47,770 nucleotides of DNA from Candidatus Tumulicola scandinaviensis (GTDB lineage: Bacteria > Vulcanimicrobiota > Vulcanimicrobiia > Vulcanimicrobiales > Vulcanimicrobiaceae), in contig PLLA01000117.1 of assembly GCA_003140835.1 (NCBI GenBank), forward strand, positions 11,178-58,947. The letters run 5' to 3'. The translations under genes and the position numbers were made by a program. The notes beneath the pieces were generated by a model, which was not told the origin of the DNA, did no database searches, and was given only the letters and a program-made list of their open reading frames with translations. This document shows positions 16,885 through 24,607 of this stretch, in pieces (position 1 is the first letter of the stretch; each line of letters starts with the position of its first letter).

Positions 16885-17256
16885 ATGTTCGCAACGTCGA
16901 TCTGGTGGATACTCGTCGTTTCAGGTGCCGTAACCGGGGGCGCCGGCGTGGCCGCGCTCCTGTTTCCGCGAGCGCTTCTGCGGCTCGCTTTCGGAGTGAG
17001 CGACTGCGACGCACCGACCAAATTTTTCGTCCGGCATTGGGGGGTGTTGATCGCCGTAGTCGGCGCGCTGGTATTCTACGCGGCGTTGGCGCCGGTCGTT
17101 CGCGCGCCGGTGTTGGTCGCCGCCGCCGGCGAAAAGATCGCCATCGTGCTCGTGATCTTTTTTGGGCCGCTCAAACGGACGACGGCCATGACGGCCATTG
17201 CCGCCACCGACGGTCTGTTTGCCGTGCTCTACGTCGCATATCTCTCGGGTCTTTGA
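16885..17256 (+). CDS. Small four-helix membrane protein, unknown function
   Basis: 123 residues starting MFATSIWWILVVSGAVTGGA, with four predicted membrane helices separated by short loops (CDAPTKFFVRHWG; GPLKRTTAMTA). The HWGxLIAVVGxLVFYAA pattern is common in small uncharacterised DUF4345-like membrane proteins, but I cannot name the family with confidence. The start ATG at 16885 follows the TRIC stop by 7 bp. It ends in TGA that overlaps a possible TTG start of the next gene (TTGA). Confidence 0.7.
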   Translation: MFATSIWWILVVSGAVTGGAGVAALLFPRALLRLAFGVSDCDAPTKFFVRHWGVLIAVVGALVFYAALAPVVRAPVLVAAAGEKIAIVLVIFFGPLKRTTAMTAIAATDGLFAVLYVAYLSGL

Positions 17257-17270
17257 GCGTCGCTCCGAAG

Positions 17271-18083
17271 ATGTGGAGCCGGAACCTGTGGTTGCTGTTG
17301 GCCCTCGCCGTTGCGATTGTTGCGTGGCAGCTGACGCGCTGGATCACACATGTTAACCACGCTCCCAGACCCGTGGTTACGATCGTTTTCGACGAGCGGC
17401 CGCCGTTTCAGTTCGAACGAGTCCCCTTCAACGTTTCCGCCCTGCAACGCGAACGACACCGATTTCCCGAAGTCGCGCTGACGGGAAGTGCCCATGTTTT
17501 GTTTTTCGTAACGCCGGCGACGCGCTCGATCGCCATTCGCGGTATCGATGCGCGCGAGTTCACGTGCGCCCAATTAAACGCGACGCGGGGTGGTACTGCG
17601 GTTCTACTTGCCGACGACGCGCATGCAAGCACGCTCGCGCCAATGGCGATTCAAAGCACCCGGGACGGCGCGATCATTGCGATTCCCAGCGGCATCCACG
17701 AGGCGCTCGCACGAACGCCGGACGGCCGCGCCGCGATTACGTGCACCTTCCAAAGCCCGCTAGCCACGGAGCCAACCTTTACCGAACGGGCGATTACGGT
17801 TCGAGCCGTAACCGCGCCGGGCGGAGCCGCTTTGTTGGACGTTTCCGCGCTGGAGGACGTCGACGACTTGCGTTTCTCCGGCGGTCTTCAGGCGCCGCTT
17901 GGCGGCGACCGTGCGCGGCTTGCCTACGGCGGTGACGACGTCGTTTCGGCCGAGTGGGTCGACGTCACGGCACAGGAGCAGCGCGACATCGTGCTCGTGC
18001 TGATCGGCGCACTGTCGGCCATCGCGGCGGCAACGGCGATCGAAGCCATACGCCCGGCGGTCGAACGCCGCACGAAGGCATGA
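17271..18083 (+). CDS. Membrane-anchored protein of unknown function
   Basis: 270 residues with an N-terminal membrane helix (NLWLLLALAVAIVAWQL), an extracytoplasmic region of about 200 residues rich in strands (residues 35-235, with two Cys at about 96 and 162), and a C-terminal helix (IVLVLIGALSAIAAATAIEA). The two-anchor layout with a periplasmic beta domain resembles surface or stress membrane proteins, but no family is recognised. The ATG at 17271 is given; a TTG at 17253 in frame would overlap the previous stop by 4 bp (TTGA), an arrangement seen often in this genome. It is followed by an interspersed repeat cluster. Confidence 0.65.
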   Translation: MWSRNLWLLLALAVAIVAWQLTRWITHVNHAPRPVVTIVFDERPPFQFERVPFNVSALQRERHRFPEVALTGSAHVLFFVTPATRSIAIRGIDAREFTCAQLNATRGGTAVLLADDAHASTLAPMAIQSTRDGAIIAIPSGIHEALARTPDGRAAITCTFQSPLATEPTFTERAITVRAVTAPGGAALLDVSALEDVDDLRFSGGLQAPLGGDRARLAYGGDDVVSAEWVDVTAQEQRDIVLVLIGALSAIAAATAIEAIRPAVERRTKA

Positions 18084-18100
18084 GGCACCTCGACGCGCGT

Positions 18101-18195
18101 CTTCGACTACGCGCCTGCGGCGCTCCGCTCAGGATGATAAGTCGAAGTGGGCTCGGCTCAAGATGACAAGAGGAGCGGCTCCGCTCGGGATGACA
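18101..18195. repeat. Interspersed repeat cluster with hairpin arms (three CTCNNGATGAYA units)
   Basis: A 27-bp core (18111-18137) is identical to 45675-45701. It is flanked by perfect 8-bp inverted arms CTTCGACT (18101-18108) and AGTCGAAG (18140-18147). Two further diverged units follow, so CTCNNGATGAYA starts at 18128, 18157 and 18184. The cluster sits between two converging genes. It behaves like a REP/MITE-type intergenic element and may act as a bidirectional transcription end. Confidence 0.7.
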
Positions 18196-18200
18196 GTGGA

Positions 18201-18587
18201 CTACCGCTGCCCGGCAGCGGCGGCTTTCAGCATAAATTCAACCGCCTGGACGAATGCGACCGGTTCGCAAGGCTTTGGAATAGCGCCGAGAACGTCGAAT
18301 GCGTCCAGGAAATCTCGCATCGCCCCGGTATCTGCCGTTGCGGTGTAGAGCGCGACGGCGCTTGCAGAATGCTTGGGATCGTTGCGCAGCGCGCGGATGA
18401 ACGCAACCCCCGACATGCGCGGCATCGATAGGTCGACGAGAATGAGGTGGGGGCAATGCGCCGCAACGACTCTGAGCGCGCTTTCGCCGTCCTCGGCCTC
18501 CAGGACGACGTGACCGGCGTGTTCGAGCAGCGTCGCAACGAGCAGACGGCTATTCGAATCGTCGTCAACGATCAGTACGGTCGCCAT
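18201..18587 (-). CDS. Single-domain response regulator
   Basis: 128 residues, a lone receiver (CheY-like) domain: acidic pair DDD at 8-10, phospho-acceptor Asp52 in LILVDLSMPRMSG, Thr in YTAT and Lys in IPKP. With no output domain it would pass phosphate on or act by protein contact. Its start overlaps the dual-receiver gene by 23 bp, so it is third in the operon kinase, dual receiver, receiver. The last gene ends near the repeat cluster. Confidence 0.9.
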   Translation of the reverse strand: MATVLIVDDDSNSRLLVATLLEHAGHVVLEAEDGESALRVVAAHCPHLILVDLSMPRMSGVAFIRALRNDPKHSASAVALYTATADTGAMRDFLDAFDVLGAIPKPCEPVAFVQAVEFMLKAAAAGQR

Positions 18588-19398
18588 CGACGGTCTCTCC
18601 AAGAAGCGTTTCGATTTCAGTGCGAAGTTTTTGGGGGTCGATCGGGCGCATGATGAATTTGTTAGCACCGAACTCGAGCGCGCGCCTTCGATCGTTTGGA
18701 TGCCACGCCGTTGACGAAACGAAGATAAACGGTACGTCCCGGAGCTCCGTTATCTCGCGAACCTTCTTGATGAGCACGAGCCCGTCGACTTTCGGCATGT
18801 GGAGGTCTGAGAGGATTACGGCCGGACGATGGCGCTTGAGCAATTCGAGCGCCTCGTCGGCGCTGCGCGCGTCGAACACGCGATATCCGAAAGGCTCGAG
18901 CGATGCGCGAACGACGTCGAGGTTGTTCTGAACGTTGTCGACCGCGAGAATGATGGGTCCATCGTTGCTGCGAGTTGGCGAGGGTGCAGGCGTTTCCGGG
19001 CCTCCGGAGGTCGTTGAGGACGAATGCGAAGCCGCCGGAAGATACGCTTCTATCCGTCGCACGAAGGTCGTTGGGTCGATTGGCTTGGCGATGTAGCCGT
19101 CAAAGCCCATGGAGACGATCCGCTCGCGGTCGCCCACCATTGCTAGTGCGGTGATCGCCACCAGCGGAATGCCCGCCAACGCCGGCTCGGCCTTGAAGCG
19201 CCGTGCAAATTCATAGCCGTCCATATCCGGCATGAGGATGTCGACGAGCACGGCGTCGTATCTGCTCGCCATCGCAGCCGCCAGACCGTTCGGGCCGTCG
19301 TCCGCGGCTTCGGCTTCATAACCAAAGGCTCGGAGGAGATAGAGCGCAAGATCCAGGTTGGCGCGATTGTCGTCGACAACTAAAATCCGCGCACTCAC
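18565..19398 (-). CDS. Dual-receiver response regulator without output domain
   Basis: 277 residues. Receiver 1 (about 1-120) has DD at 9-10, Asp53 in AVLVDILMPDMDG, and IAKP. A Ser/Thr/Pro-rich linker spans about 121-148. Receiver 2 (about 149-268) has Asp198 in VILSDLHMPKVDG and MRPID in place of the usual KP Lys, and its acidic pocket is reduced to one Asp (AVDN), so the second domain may be phosphorylated poorly. No DNA-binding or enzymatic domain. It starts at a GTG overlapping the kinase stop (GTGA). It fits a phosphorelay intermediate or phosphate sink. Confidence 0.88.
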   Translation of the reverse strand: MSARILVVDDNRANLDLALYLLRAFGYEAEAADDGPNGLAAAMASRYDAVLVDILMPDMDGYEFARRFKAEPALAGIPLVAITALAMVGDRERIVSMGFDGYIAKPIDPTTFVRRIEAYLPAASHSSSTTSGGPETPAPSPTRSNDGPIILAVDNVQNNLDVVRASLEPFGYRVFDARSADEALELLKRHRPAVILSDLHMPKVDGLVLIKKVREITELRDVPFIFVSSTAWHPNDRRRALEFGANKFIMRPIDPQKLRTEIETLLGETVDGDRTDR

Positions 19399-20570
19399 GG
19401 ACGTTCGAGCGGTAGCGCCAGCGTAAACGTGCTCCCCTTTCCATGCTCGCTGGTGAAGCTGATGGCTCCGCCGAGCAAGGTGGCGAGTTTGAGTGAAAGG
19501 TAGAGTCCAAGCCCGACGCCTTCGACGCGGCGGGTGCTCGAAGGGTCGAGCTGCTCGAAGGCCTGGAAGAGCCGATCGCGATCCTCCGGTCTTATGCCTA
19601 CCCCGGTATCGGTCACGTTGACGATTGCTTCTGCGCCTCGATCGCGCTGACTCGTGGCCGCGTCTACGGAGACCGACCCTTCGTCCGTATATTTAATAGC
19701 GTTGTTCGCAAGATTGAGGAGTATTTGGTGCACGGAGCGCCGGTCGGCCTCGACGACGATCGGCGTTTCCGGCAGCGTTACGTTGAACTCCAGACCCTTG
19801 TCGGCAGCGAAGGATCGTAGCGAGTCTTTCACGTCGGCGACGACTTCACCGATGGAAACCGGCTCGAAGTGCAGCTCCGCCTTCCCGGTTTCGATTCTAG
19901 CGAGATCGAGGATATCGTTGATCAGCGAGAGCAAATGCCGGGCACTCGATTGAACGATGCGAAGCTGCTTATCCTGGTCCGGCGTAAGCGGGCCGGGTAA
20001 CTTCATCAGGAGCGTGCCCGTAAAGCCGATGATGGCGTTGAGCGGCGTGCGCAACTCGTGACTCATCGAGGCGAGGAACTGATCCTTGGCGGCATTCGCA
20101 GTCTCAAGCTCTCGATTCTTCTCTTGGAGCGTCCGTTCGTAAAGCTTGCGTTCGCTCACGTCGCGAATAGCGCTTACGATCATGGCAGCACCGGTTTCGG
20201 AGGGAATCGGACTCAGGCTGATCTCGACTGGAATCTCGGAGCCGTCCTTCCGCCTGGCGTGGAGGTCGAGACCGATTCCCATCGGCCGCGCGCGCGGGTC
20301 GTGTACGTAGTCGGTGCGATGGCCTTTATGGCGCGAGTGGAGTCGTTCGGGCACCAGGACCTCGATCGGCTGATTTAGCAGCTCGTCTCGCCGGTAGCCG
20401 AAGAGTTTTTCGGCCTGACCATTCAAGAGTTGGATTCGCCCGTCGGCATCGACGATGACCATCGCATCGGGCGCCGACTCGAGCAACCGAAAGGATTCCA
20501 TCGGGCGCTCATTCTTCGTGGGAGAGGCGAATCCGGCACGTACTTTGCCGGCTCTTCGCGGGTTCTTCAT
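19395..20570 (-). CDS. PAS-domain sensor histidine kinase (soluble)
   Basis: 391 residues with no membrane helix. The PAS domain (about 26-135: SAPDAMVIVDADGRIQLLNG, FGYRRDELL, PAC region EISLSPIPS) is followed by a short coiled coil (YERTLQEKNRELETA). The HisKA domain has the H-box SMSHELRTPLNAIIG with His171, and the HATPase domain has the N-box LLNLANNAIKYT and the G-boxes DTGVGI and GVGLGLYLS. It would autophosphorylate His171 and feed the two receivers encoded behind it. Its start codon lies only 28 bp from the start of the divergent phosphotransferase-like gene, so their promoters must overlap. Confidence 0.92.
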   Translation of the reverse strand: MKNPRRAGKVRAGFASPTKNERPMESFRLLESAPDAMVIVDADGRIQLLNGQAEKLFGYRRDELLNQPIEVLVPERLHSRHKGHRTDYVHDPRARPMGIGLDLHARRKDGSEIPVEISLSPIPSETGAAMIVSAIRDVSERKLYERTLQEKNRELETANAAKDQFLASMSHELRTPLNAIIGFTGTLLMKLPGPLTPDQDKQLRIVQSSARHLLSLINDILDLARIETGKAELHFEPVSIGEVVADVKDSLRSFAADKGLEFNVTLPETPIVVEADRRSVHQILLNLANNAIKYTDEGSVSVDAATSQRDRGAEAIVNVTDTGVGIRPEDRDRLFQAFEQLDPSSTRRVEGVGLGLYLSLKLATLLGGAISFTSEHGKGSTFTLALPLERP

Positions 20571-20598
20571 AGGATGGCGTTACAGTAGTCACTTCAGT

Positions 20599-21327
20599 AT
20601 GGAAGATCGCATCTTACACGCTCTCGATCTCGCCGCCGTCGCCGAGTGGGACGAAGCCAGACGCGCCCTCCAAGGGGTCGATGCCCCGATCGTCTCGCGG
20701 CTGATCGTCTTGATCGACGAGCTGCAGGGGCGTCACGAGCAGCGGAAGAGCGCTCGGGCCATGCTTCGCCACGAGCTCGGAAACGCGCTCACCATCGCCC
20801 ACGCGAACGTCGAGGGGATGCTCGACGGCGTCGTGCCGGCCTCTCCGCAGCGTCTCGCCAACGTGCGGGACGCCCTGACCGGTGCGGCCGAACTGTTGAA
20901 CGAATTGCAGCGGCCACCTTTGCCGGAGGAAGCGGTTTCGCCGCGAGCCGAGGCCCTCGCAATCGCCGATCTCCTCTCCGCGAAGGTCCGCGATCTGCAG
21001 CCGGTCGCTGCAGCCAAGAACGTCGATCTCGGCTGCGACGAGCTGGCATTTACGGATCTAAACGGCACGAACGTTCGTGCCGTTCGCGATGCGGTCGAAC
21101 GAGCCGTGGTAACCGGGCTGCTCAGTGCCGTTCGATACACACCCCCGGGGGGCTCTGTACGGATCGTCGGTTGCAAACCCGATGGCGAAGTGCTATTGAC
21201 GTTGCGTAAGAGTGCCGTCGCAAAAATCTTGGATGCCATCGGGTCCGGAGCGCGCCTCATCGACCGAACCGACGAGGTCACAACCCTTGGCGTCACCCTT
21301 CCCCGAGGAAAGGAAAGTGAGCGATGA
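20599..21327 (+). CDS. Histidine-kinase-like protein with degenerate ATPase domain (possible phosphotransferase)
   Basis: 242 residues. After a short helical N-terminus comes LRHELGNALTIAHANVEG, a HisKA-like helix with a candidate phospho-accepting His at about residue 58. The C-terminal half has the shape of a kinase ATPase domain (AVVTGLLSAVRYTPPGGSVR; TTLGVTLPRG), but the N-box asparagine and the DxGxG and GxGxG boxes are absent. That combination is known in phosphotransfer proteins such as Spo0B and ChpT, which relay phosphate between receivers and do not bind ATP. Given the divergent kinase/receiver operon, I infer a relay role. It overlaps the next gene by ATGA. Confidence 0.65.
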   Translation: MEDRILHALDLAAVAEWDEARRALQGVDAPIVSRLIVLIDELQGRHEQRKSARAMLRHELGNALTIAHANVEGMLDGVVPASPQRLANVRDALTGAAELLNELQRPPLPEEAVSPRAEALAIADLLSAKVRDLQPVAAAKNVDLGCDELAFTDLNGTNVRAVRDAVERAVVTGLLSAVRYTPPGGSVRIVGCKPDGEVLLTLRKSAVAKILDAIGSGARLIDRTDEVTTLGVTLPRGKESER

Positions 21328-21824
21328 ATCCGTCCTCTCCGTCTGAAGCGGCGAGCGTCCTGGAAACTGTCTATGTCGAATGTCCCTACGACACCGCTCA
21401 GAGATACCTGGCGGCCGACTTGCGCGAAAGTACGCAAAGAAAACGGACGATGACCCTTCGGGTTGCTTTTTCGGACGTGAACCTGAGCAAGAACGTGCTG
21501 GTGACGTTTACGGCAGGCTCCGATCCGATGCATATGGATCAGCCGTGGCGCGTGCACTGGACGCCGGAAGCCGGAGGCCCGTACCCGGACTTCGACGGCG
21601 AGTTAACGGTGCGGGCCGACGAGGATTGGAATACGTCCATCCTGGAGTTGCGGGGCGTCTACGTTCCGCCAGGTGGTTCGCTCGGGCACGCGTTCGATCG
21701 AGTTCTAGGACGGCGAATCGCCGCCGCTACCGCACAATCGCTGCTCAAGAATATCGCGCAAGAGTTTGAAACGCGCTATCGAGAGCAAGAAGACAGAAAG
21801 CACGAGTCGGCGGAGCCGGGTTAA
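21324..21824 (+). CDS. Unknown protein, paralogue of the gene at 36190-36648
   Basis: 166 residues, no signal peptide or membrane helix. The central block HWTPEAGGPYPDFDGELTV followed by LELRGVYVPPGGSLGHAFD and GRRIAAATAQSLL is shared with the 152-residue protein at 36190 (WRPEDGGPYPTFEG, LELDGWYAPPLGAGGEAFD, GRQIARRTARAFL). The strand-rich middle ending in a long helix resembles an SRPBCC/START-like fold, but I cannot name the family. It is translationally coupled to the phosphotransferase-like gene and stands 8 bp before the cytochrome c gene, placing it between signalling and respiration. Confidence 0.75.
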   Translation: MNPSSPSEAASVLETVYVECPYDTAQRYLAADLRESTQRKRTMTLRVAFSDVNLSKNVLVTFTAGSDPMHMDQPWRVHWTPEAGGPYPDFDGELTVRADEDWNTSILELRGVYVPPGGSLGHAFDRVLGRRIAAATAQSLLKNIAQEFETRYREQEDRKHESAEPG

Positions 21825-21832
21825 TTCGTACG

Positions 21833-22351
21833 ATGCAGGTTCTCGGAAAAGTACTCGCGCCCGCAACGCTGGTCGTCATCGTGCTCGTCGCGAGCATCGG
21901 TGGGCGCTCCGGCGCCGCGCCGGCAACGTCGCCCGATCCAATGATCGAGCGCGGCCGCTACCTCGTCGCCTTCGGCGGCTGTAACGATTGCCACACGCCC
22001 GGCTGGCGCGATTCGGGCGGAACGCTGGCCGATTCGCGGTGGATGACGGGAGGAAAGATTGGCTACCGCGGTCCGTGGGGGACGGTGTATCCGCCCAACG
22101 TCCGTTTGCTCTTTGCGGAGATGACCGAAAGCGCATGGCTCTTTTCGACGCAGACCCGCGGCGGGAGGCCGCCGATGATTTGGCACGACATCAGATTTTT
22201 GTCGATGGACGACCGGCGCGCGATCTTTCGCTTCATTCGCAGCCTCGGCCGAGCGGGCAGCCCCGCTCCCGACGACGTGCCGCCGGGCATCGAGCCCGCC
22301 ACACCGTTCTATTGGGTGCTTCCTCAGTCGCCTGCGCCGAGGCGTCCGTGA
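21833..22351 (+). CDS. Exported c-type cytochrome
   Basis: 172 residues with an N-terminal signal/anchor helix (LAPATLVVIVLVASIGG) and one haem site, FGGCNDCHTPGW (CxxCH), just after RGRYLVA, a common lead-in of class I cytochromes. A downstream Met in GGRPPMIWHD is a candidate distal ligand. It lies directly before the ba3-type oxidase genes and is a likely electron donor to its CuA centre, at the outer face of the membrane. The C-terminal ~35 residues are Pro-rich. Confidence 0.85.
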   Translation: MQVLGKVLAPATLVVIVLVASIGGRSGAAPATSPDPMIERGRYLVAFGGCNDCHTPGWRDSGGTLADSRWMTGGKIGYRGPWGTVYPPNVRLLFAEMTESAWLFSTQTRGGRPPMIWHDIRFLSMDDRRAIFRFIRSLGRAGSPAPDDVPPGIEPATPFYWVLPQSPAPRRP

Positions 22352-22369
22352 GAACAGGGAGGTTTTCGT

Positions 22370-22486
22370 ATGAAGGCTGATGGCGACGCGCCGTTGATCG
22401 GTACCCTGCGGTTTGTTTTCGTGATGGGCATAGCGTTTGCGATACTGTGGTTCGGTATGTTCGCCTTGCTCAAGGGGCGGTGGTAA
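22370..22486 (+). CDS. Cytochrome ba3-type oxidase subunit IIa (38 aa)
   Basis: Tiny reading frame of 38 residues: a polar N-terminus (MKADGDAPLIG), a single membrane helix (TLRFVFVMGIAFAILWFGMF) and a short basic tail. A near-perfect Shine-Dalgarno (AGGGAGG) sits 6-7 nt before the ATG. In Thermus the ba3 oxidase has a 34-residue one-helix subunit IIa whose gene lies before those of subunits II and I; the order and size here are the same. The stop codon abuts the GTG start of subunit II. Sequence identity to known IIa proteins cannot be judged by eye, but position and topology make the call likely. Confidence 0.75.
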   Translation: MKADGDAPLIGTLRFVFVMGIAFAILWFGMFALLKGRW

Positions 22487-22954
22487 GTGCACGTTCATAA
22501 ATACGAGCGCTGGTGGCTGACGTTCGGCGTTGCGATGCTGATCGTTTTTCTCGGAGTGATTGTATTTGCGGCCATTGCCGACAACATCAATCCGCCGACT
22601 GGAATGACTCAGATCGATCCCACGAAGGTAGCCCAAACGCCACCGTTCGATAAGCCGGGGCTGCGCAAGCTTCCTGACGGATCCTACGAGGCCTATTACG
22701 TCGCCCAGGTGTTTTCGTTTGCGCCGGCGAGCGTCACGATTCCCATCGGAAGCAAGGTGACGTTCTTCGTAACTAGTCCCGACGTCGTGCACGGTTTCTT
22801 CATTCCCGACACCGACATCAACATGATGGCGGTGCCGGGTTGGGTCAACACCGATAGCCATACCTTCACACGTGCCGGCGAGTACTTGCTCATCTGCCAC
22901 GAATATTGCGGTATCGGCCATCAAAACATGTTTGCCAAAATCGAGGTGCGCTAG
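22487..22954 (+). CDS. cbaB: Cytochrome c oxidase subunit II, ba3 (B) type
   Basis: 155 residues with a single N-terminal helix (WWLTFGVAMLIVFLGVIVFA) and a CuA cupredoxin domain. The CuA ligands are all present: His102 in DVVHGFF and the CHEYCGIGHQNM motif giving Cys137, Glu139 carbonyl, Cys141, His145 and Met148. The single helix (instead of two) and short length are typical of B-type oxidases. It accepts electrons from cytochrome c at the periplasmic side. The start is a GTG immediately after the IIa stop (TAAGTG). The stop overlaps the GTG start of subunit I by one base (TAGTG). Confidence 0.92.
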   Translation: MHVHKYERWWLTFGVAMLIVFLGVIVFAAIADNINPPTGMTQIDPTKVAQTPPFDKPGLRKLPDGSYEAYYVAQVFSFAPASVTIPIGSKVTFFVTSPDVVHGFFIPDTDINMMAVPGWVNTDSHTFTRAGEYLLICHEYCGIGHQNMFAKIEVR

Positions 22955-24603
22955 TGGAGAGAATGCTGGAACGTTCGATGCCCCAGCAAGTCCGCAACGA
23001 AAACTATCTCGTCATCGCCCACATCTACACGGCCACCGCCGCGATCGCGTTGGGTGCCGTTTTTGGAGTATTTCAAGGTTTTTCGCGTGCTGGAGCGCTG
23101 AACGCGCCGGTTTGGTTCGACTACTACCGCATCTTGACTATGCACGGGGTGCTGATGGCCCTCGTGTTCACGACGTTTTTCATCACCGGTTTGTCGCTCT
23201 TCGTAACCTATCGATCGATTCCGCGCCCGAGAAAGCTGGCCTTGGCGTGGTTCGGATGGTGGCTGATGCTCGCCGGCACCGCCATGGCCGCGGTTACCAT
23301 CGTCATGGGCGATGCCACCGTGCTCTACACGTTCTACGCCCCCTTAAAGGCCAGCCCGTGGTTTTACGTCGGCGCGACGCTGCTCGTCCTCGGTACTTGG
23401 GTGGTGGCGTTTGAGATTTTTGAAAACGTCTACTTCTTTCGGAAAGCGAACTCCGGCAAAGCAGTGCCGCTGGTCGTGTACTGCTCGGCCGCGACGTTCG
23501 TCATGTGGATCGTAGCGACGCTGGGCGTCGTGGCGGAAATGGGCCTGCTGATTCCGTGGGCGTTCGGATGGACCCCCGGCATCAACGTTATGCTCACACG
23601 CATGTTCTTTTGGTACTTCGGACACCCGCTCGTGTATTTCTGGATTATGGGCGCGTATATCATCTGGTACAACATCATCCCGACTCGCTACGGTGGGAAC
23701 GTCTTTAGCGACGGGCTCGTGCGTCTGACGTTCATTATGCTCATTCTGCTCTCGACCCCCGTCGGCATCCACCACCAGTTTATGGAGCCCGGAATCTCGC
23801 CCATGTGGAAAATGCTACACACCATCACCACGTACGGCGTTGCGATTCCGTCTTTCATCACGGCGTTTGCCATCTTCGCTTCGTTCGAGCTTTACGCCAT
23901 CAAGCAGGGTCGCCGCGGGTTTATCGGCACCGTCAAGGCATTGCCTTGGAACGACCCCACGTTCAGCGGAGCGGCGCTTGGGATGCTGCTCTTCATCTTG
24001 GGGGGCTTCGGGGGACTGGTAAATGCATCGTATAGCATGGATACCGTCGTGCATAACACCATTTGGATCGTCGGCCACTTTCACGTCACCGTCGGCGGAC
24101 CGGTCGCCCTCACGTTTCTCGGCGCCGCTTACTGGCTGATACCGCGCCTGACCGGGCGGGCGCTGTGGAAGCCGGATTGGGCGCTCTTCCAGACGCGCCT
24201 ATGGTTTTTCGGAATGTTGATCATGTCGATCTCGATGCATTACGCCGGCTTGCTGGGGGCGCCGAGGCGTACCGCAAACGTCGACTATTTGGGTGCGGCC
24301 GCCGCGCAAACGTGGCAACCGTACATGTTGTTGGCCGCGGTCGGTGGATTGTTCTTGTTTCTGAGTATCGCGATTTTCGTTGCGGTCGCCGTTGGTACGC
24401 TCGTGCAAAACCAGAAGACCGAGCCGTTCGCCGCGGATTTCGCGACGCCGGCGAGCGCGGCCGATACGACTCCACCCCTCCTCCAGCACCTTTTCCGCTG
24501 GGGGGTCGTAGCGCTGGGCCTGGCAGTTTTGGCGTACGCCGGGCCGCTCGGCGAACTGCTGCGCCATCCAGGATATCTCGCTCCGGGGATGCGAACATGG
24601 TAG
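22954..24603 (+). CDS. cbaA: Cytochrome c oxidase subunit I, ba3 (B) type
   Basis: 549 residues, about 13 membrane helices. It reduces O2 to water and pumps protons. Ligands seen: His64 (LTMHGVLMA) and His377 for the low-spin haem; CuB ligands His224 with the cross-linked Tyr228 in GHPLVYFW, and His273-His274 in GIHHQF; His375 in GHFHVTVGG for the high-spin haem. The sequence lacks A-type D-channel motifs, which with the one-helix subunit II points to the B (ba3) class, usually of high O2 affinity. I chose GTG at 22954 because GAGGTG lies 5 nt upstream; ATG at 22963 is possible. Confidence 0.93.
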   Translation: MERMLERSMPQQVRNENYLVIAHIYTATAAIALGAVFGVFQGFSRAGALNAPVWFDYYRILTMHGVLMALVFTTFFITGLSLFVTYRSIPRPRKLALAWFGWWLMLAGTAMAAVTIVMGDATVLYTFYAPLKASPWFYVGATLLVLGTWVVAFEIFENVYFFRKANSGKAVPLVVYCSAATFVMWIVATLGVVAEMGLLIPWAFGWTPGINVMLTRMFFWYFGHPLVYFWIMGAYIIWYNIIPTRYGGNVFSDGLVRLTFIMLILLSTPVGIHHQFMEPGISPMWKMLHTITTYGVAIPSFITAFAIFASFELYAIKQGRRGFIGTVKALPWNDPTFSGAALGMLLFILGGFGGLVNASYSMDTVVHNTIWIVGHFHVTVGGPVALTFLGAAYWLIPRLTGRALWKPDWALFQTRLWFFGMLIMSISMHYAGLLGAPRRTANVDYLGAAAAQTWQPYMLLAAVGGLFLFLSIAIFVAVAVGTLVQNQKTEPFAADFATPASAADTTPPLLQHLFRWGVVALGLAVLAYAGPLGELLRHPGYLAPGMRTW

Positions 24604-24607
24604 GACC

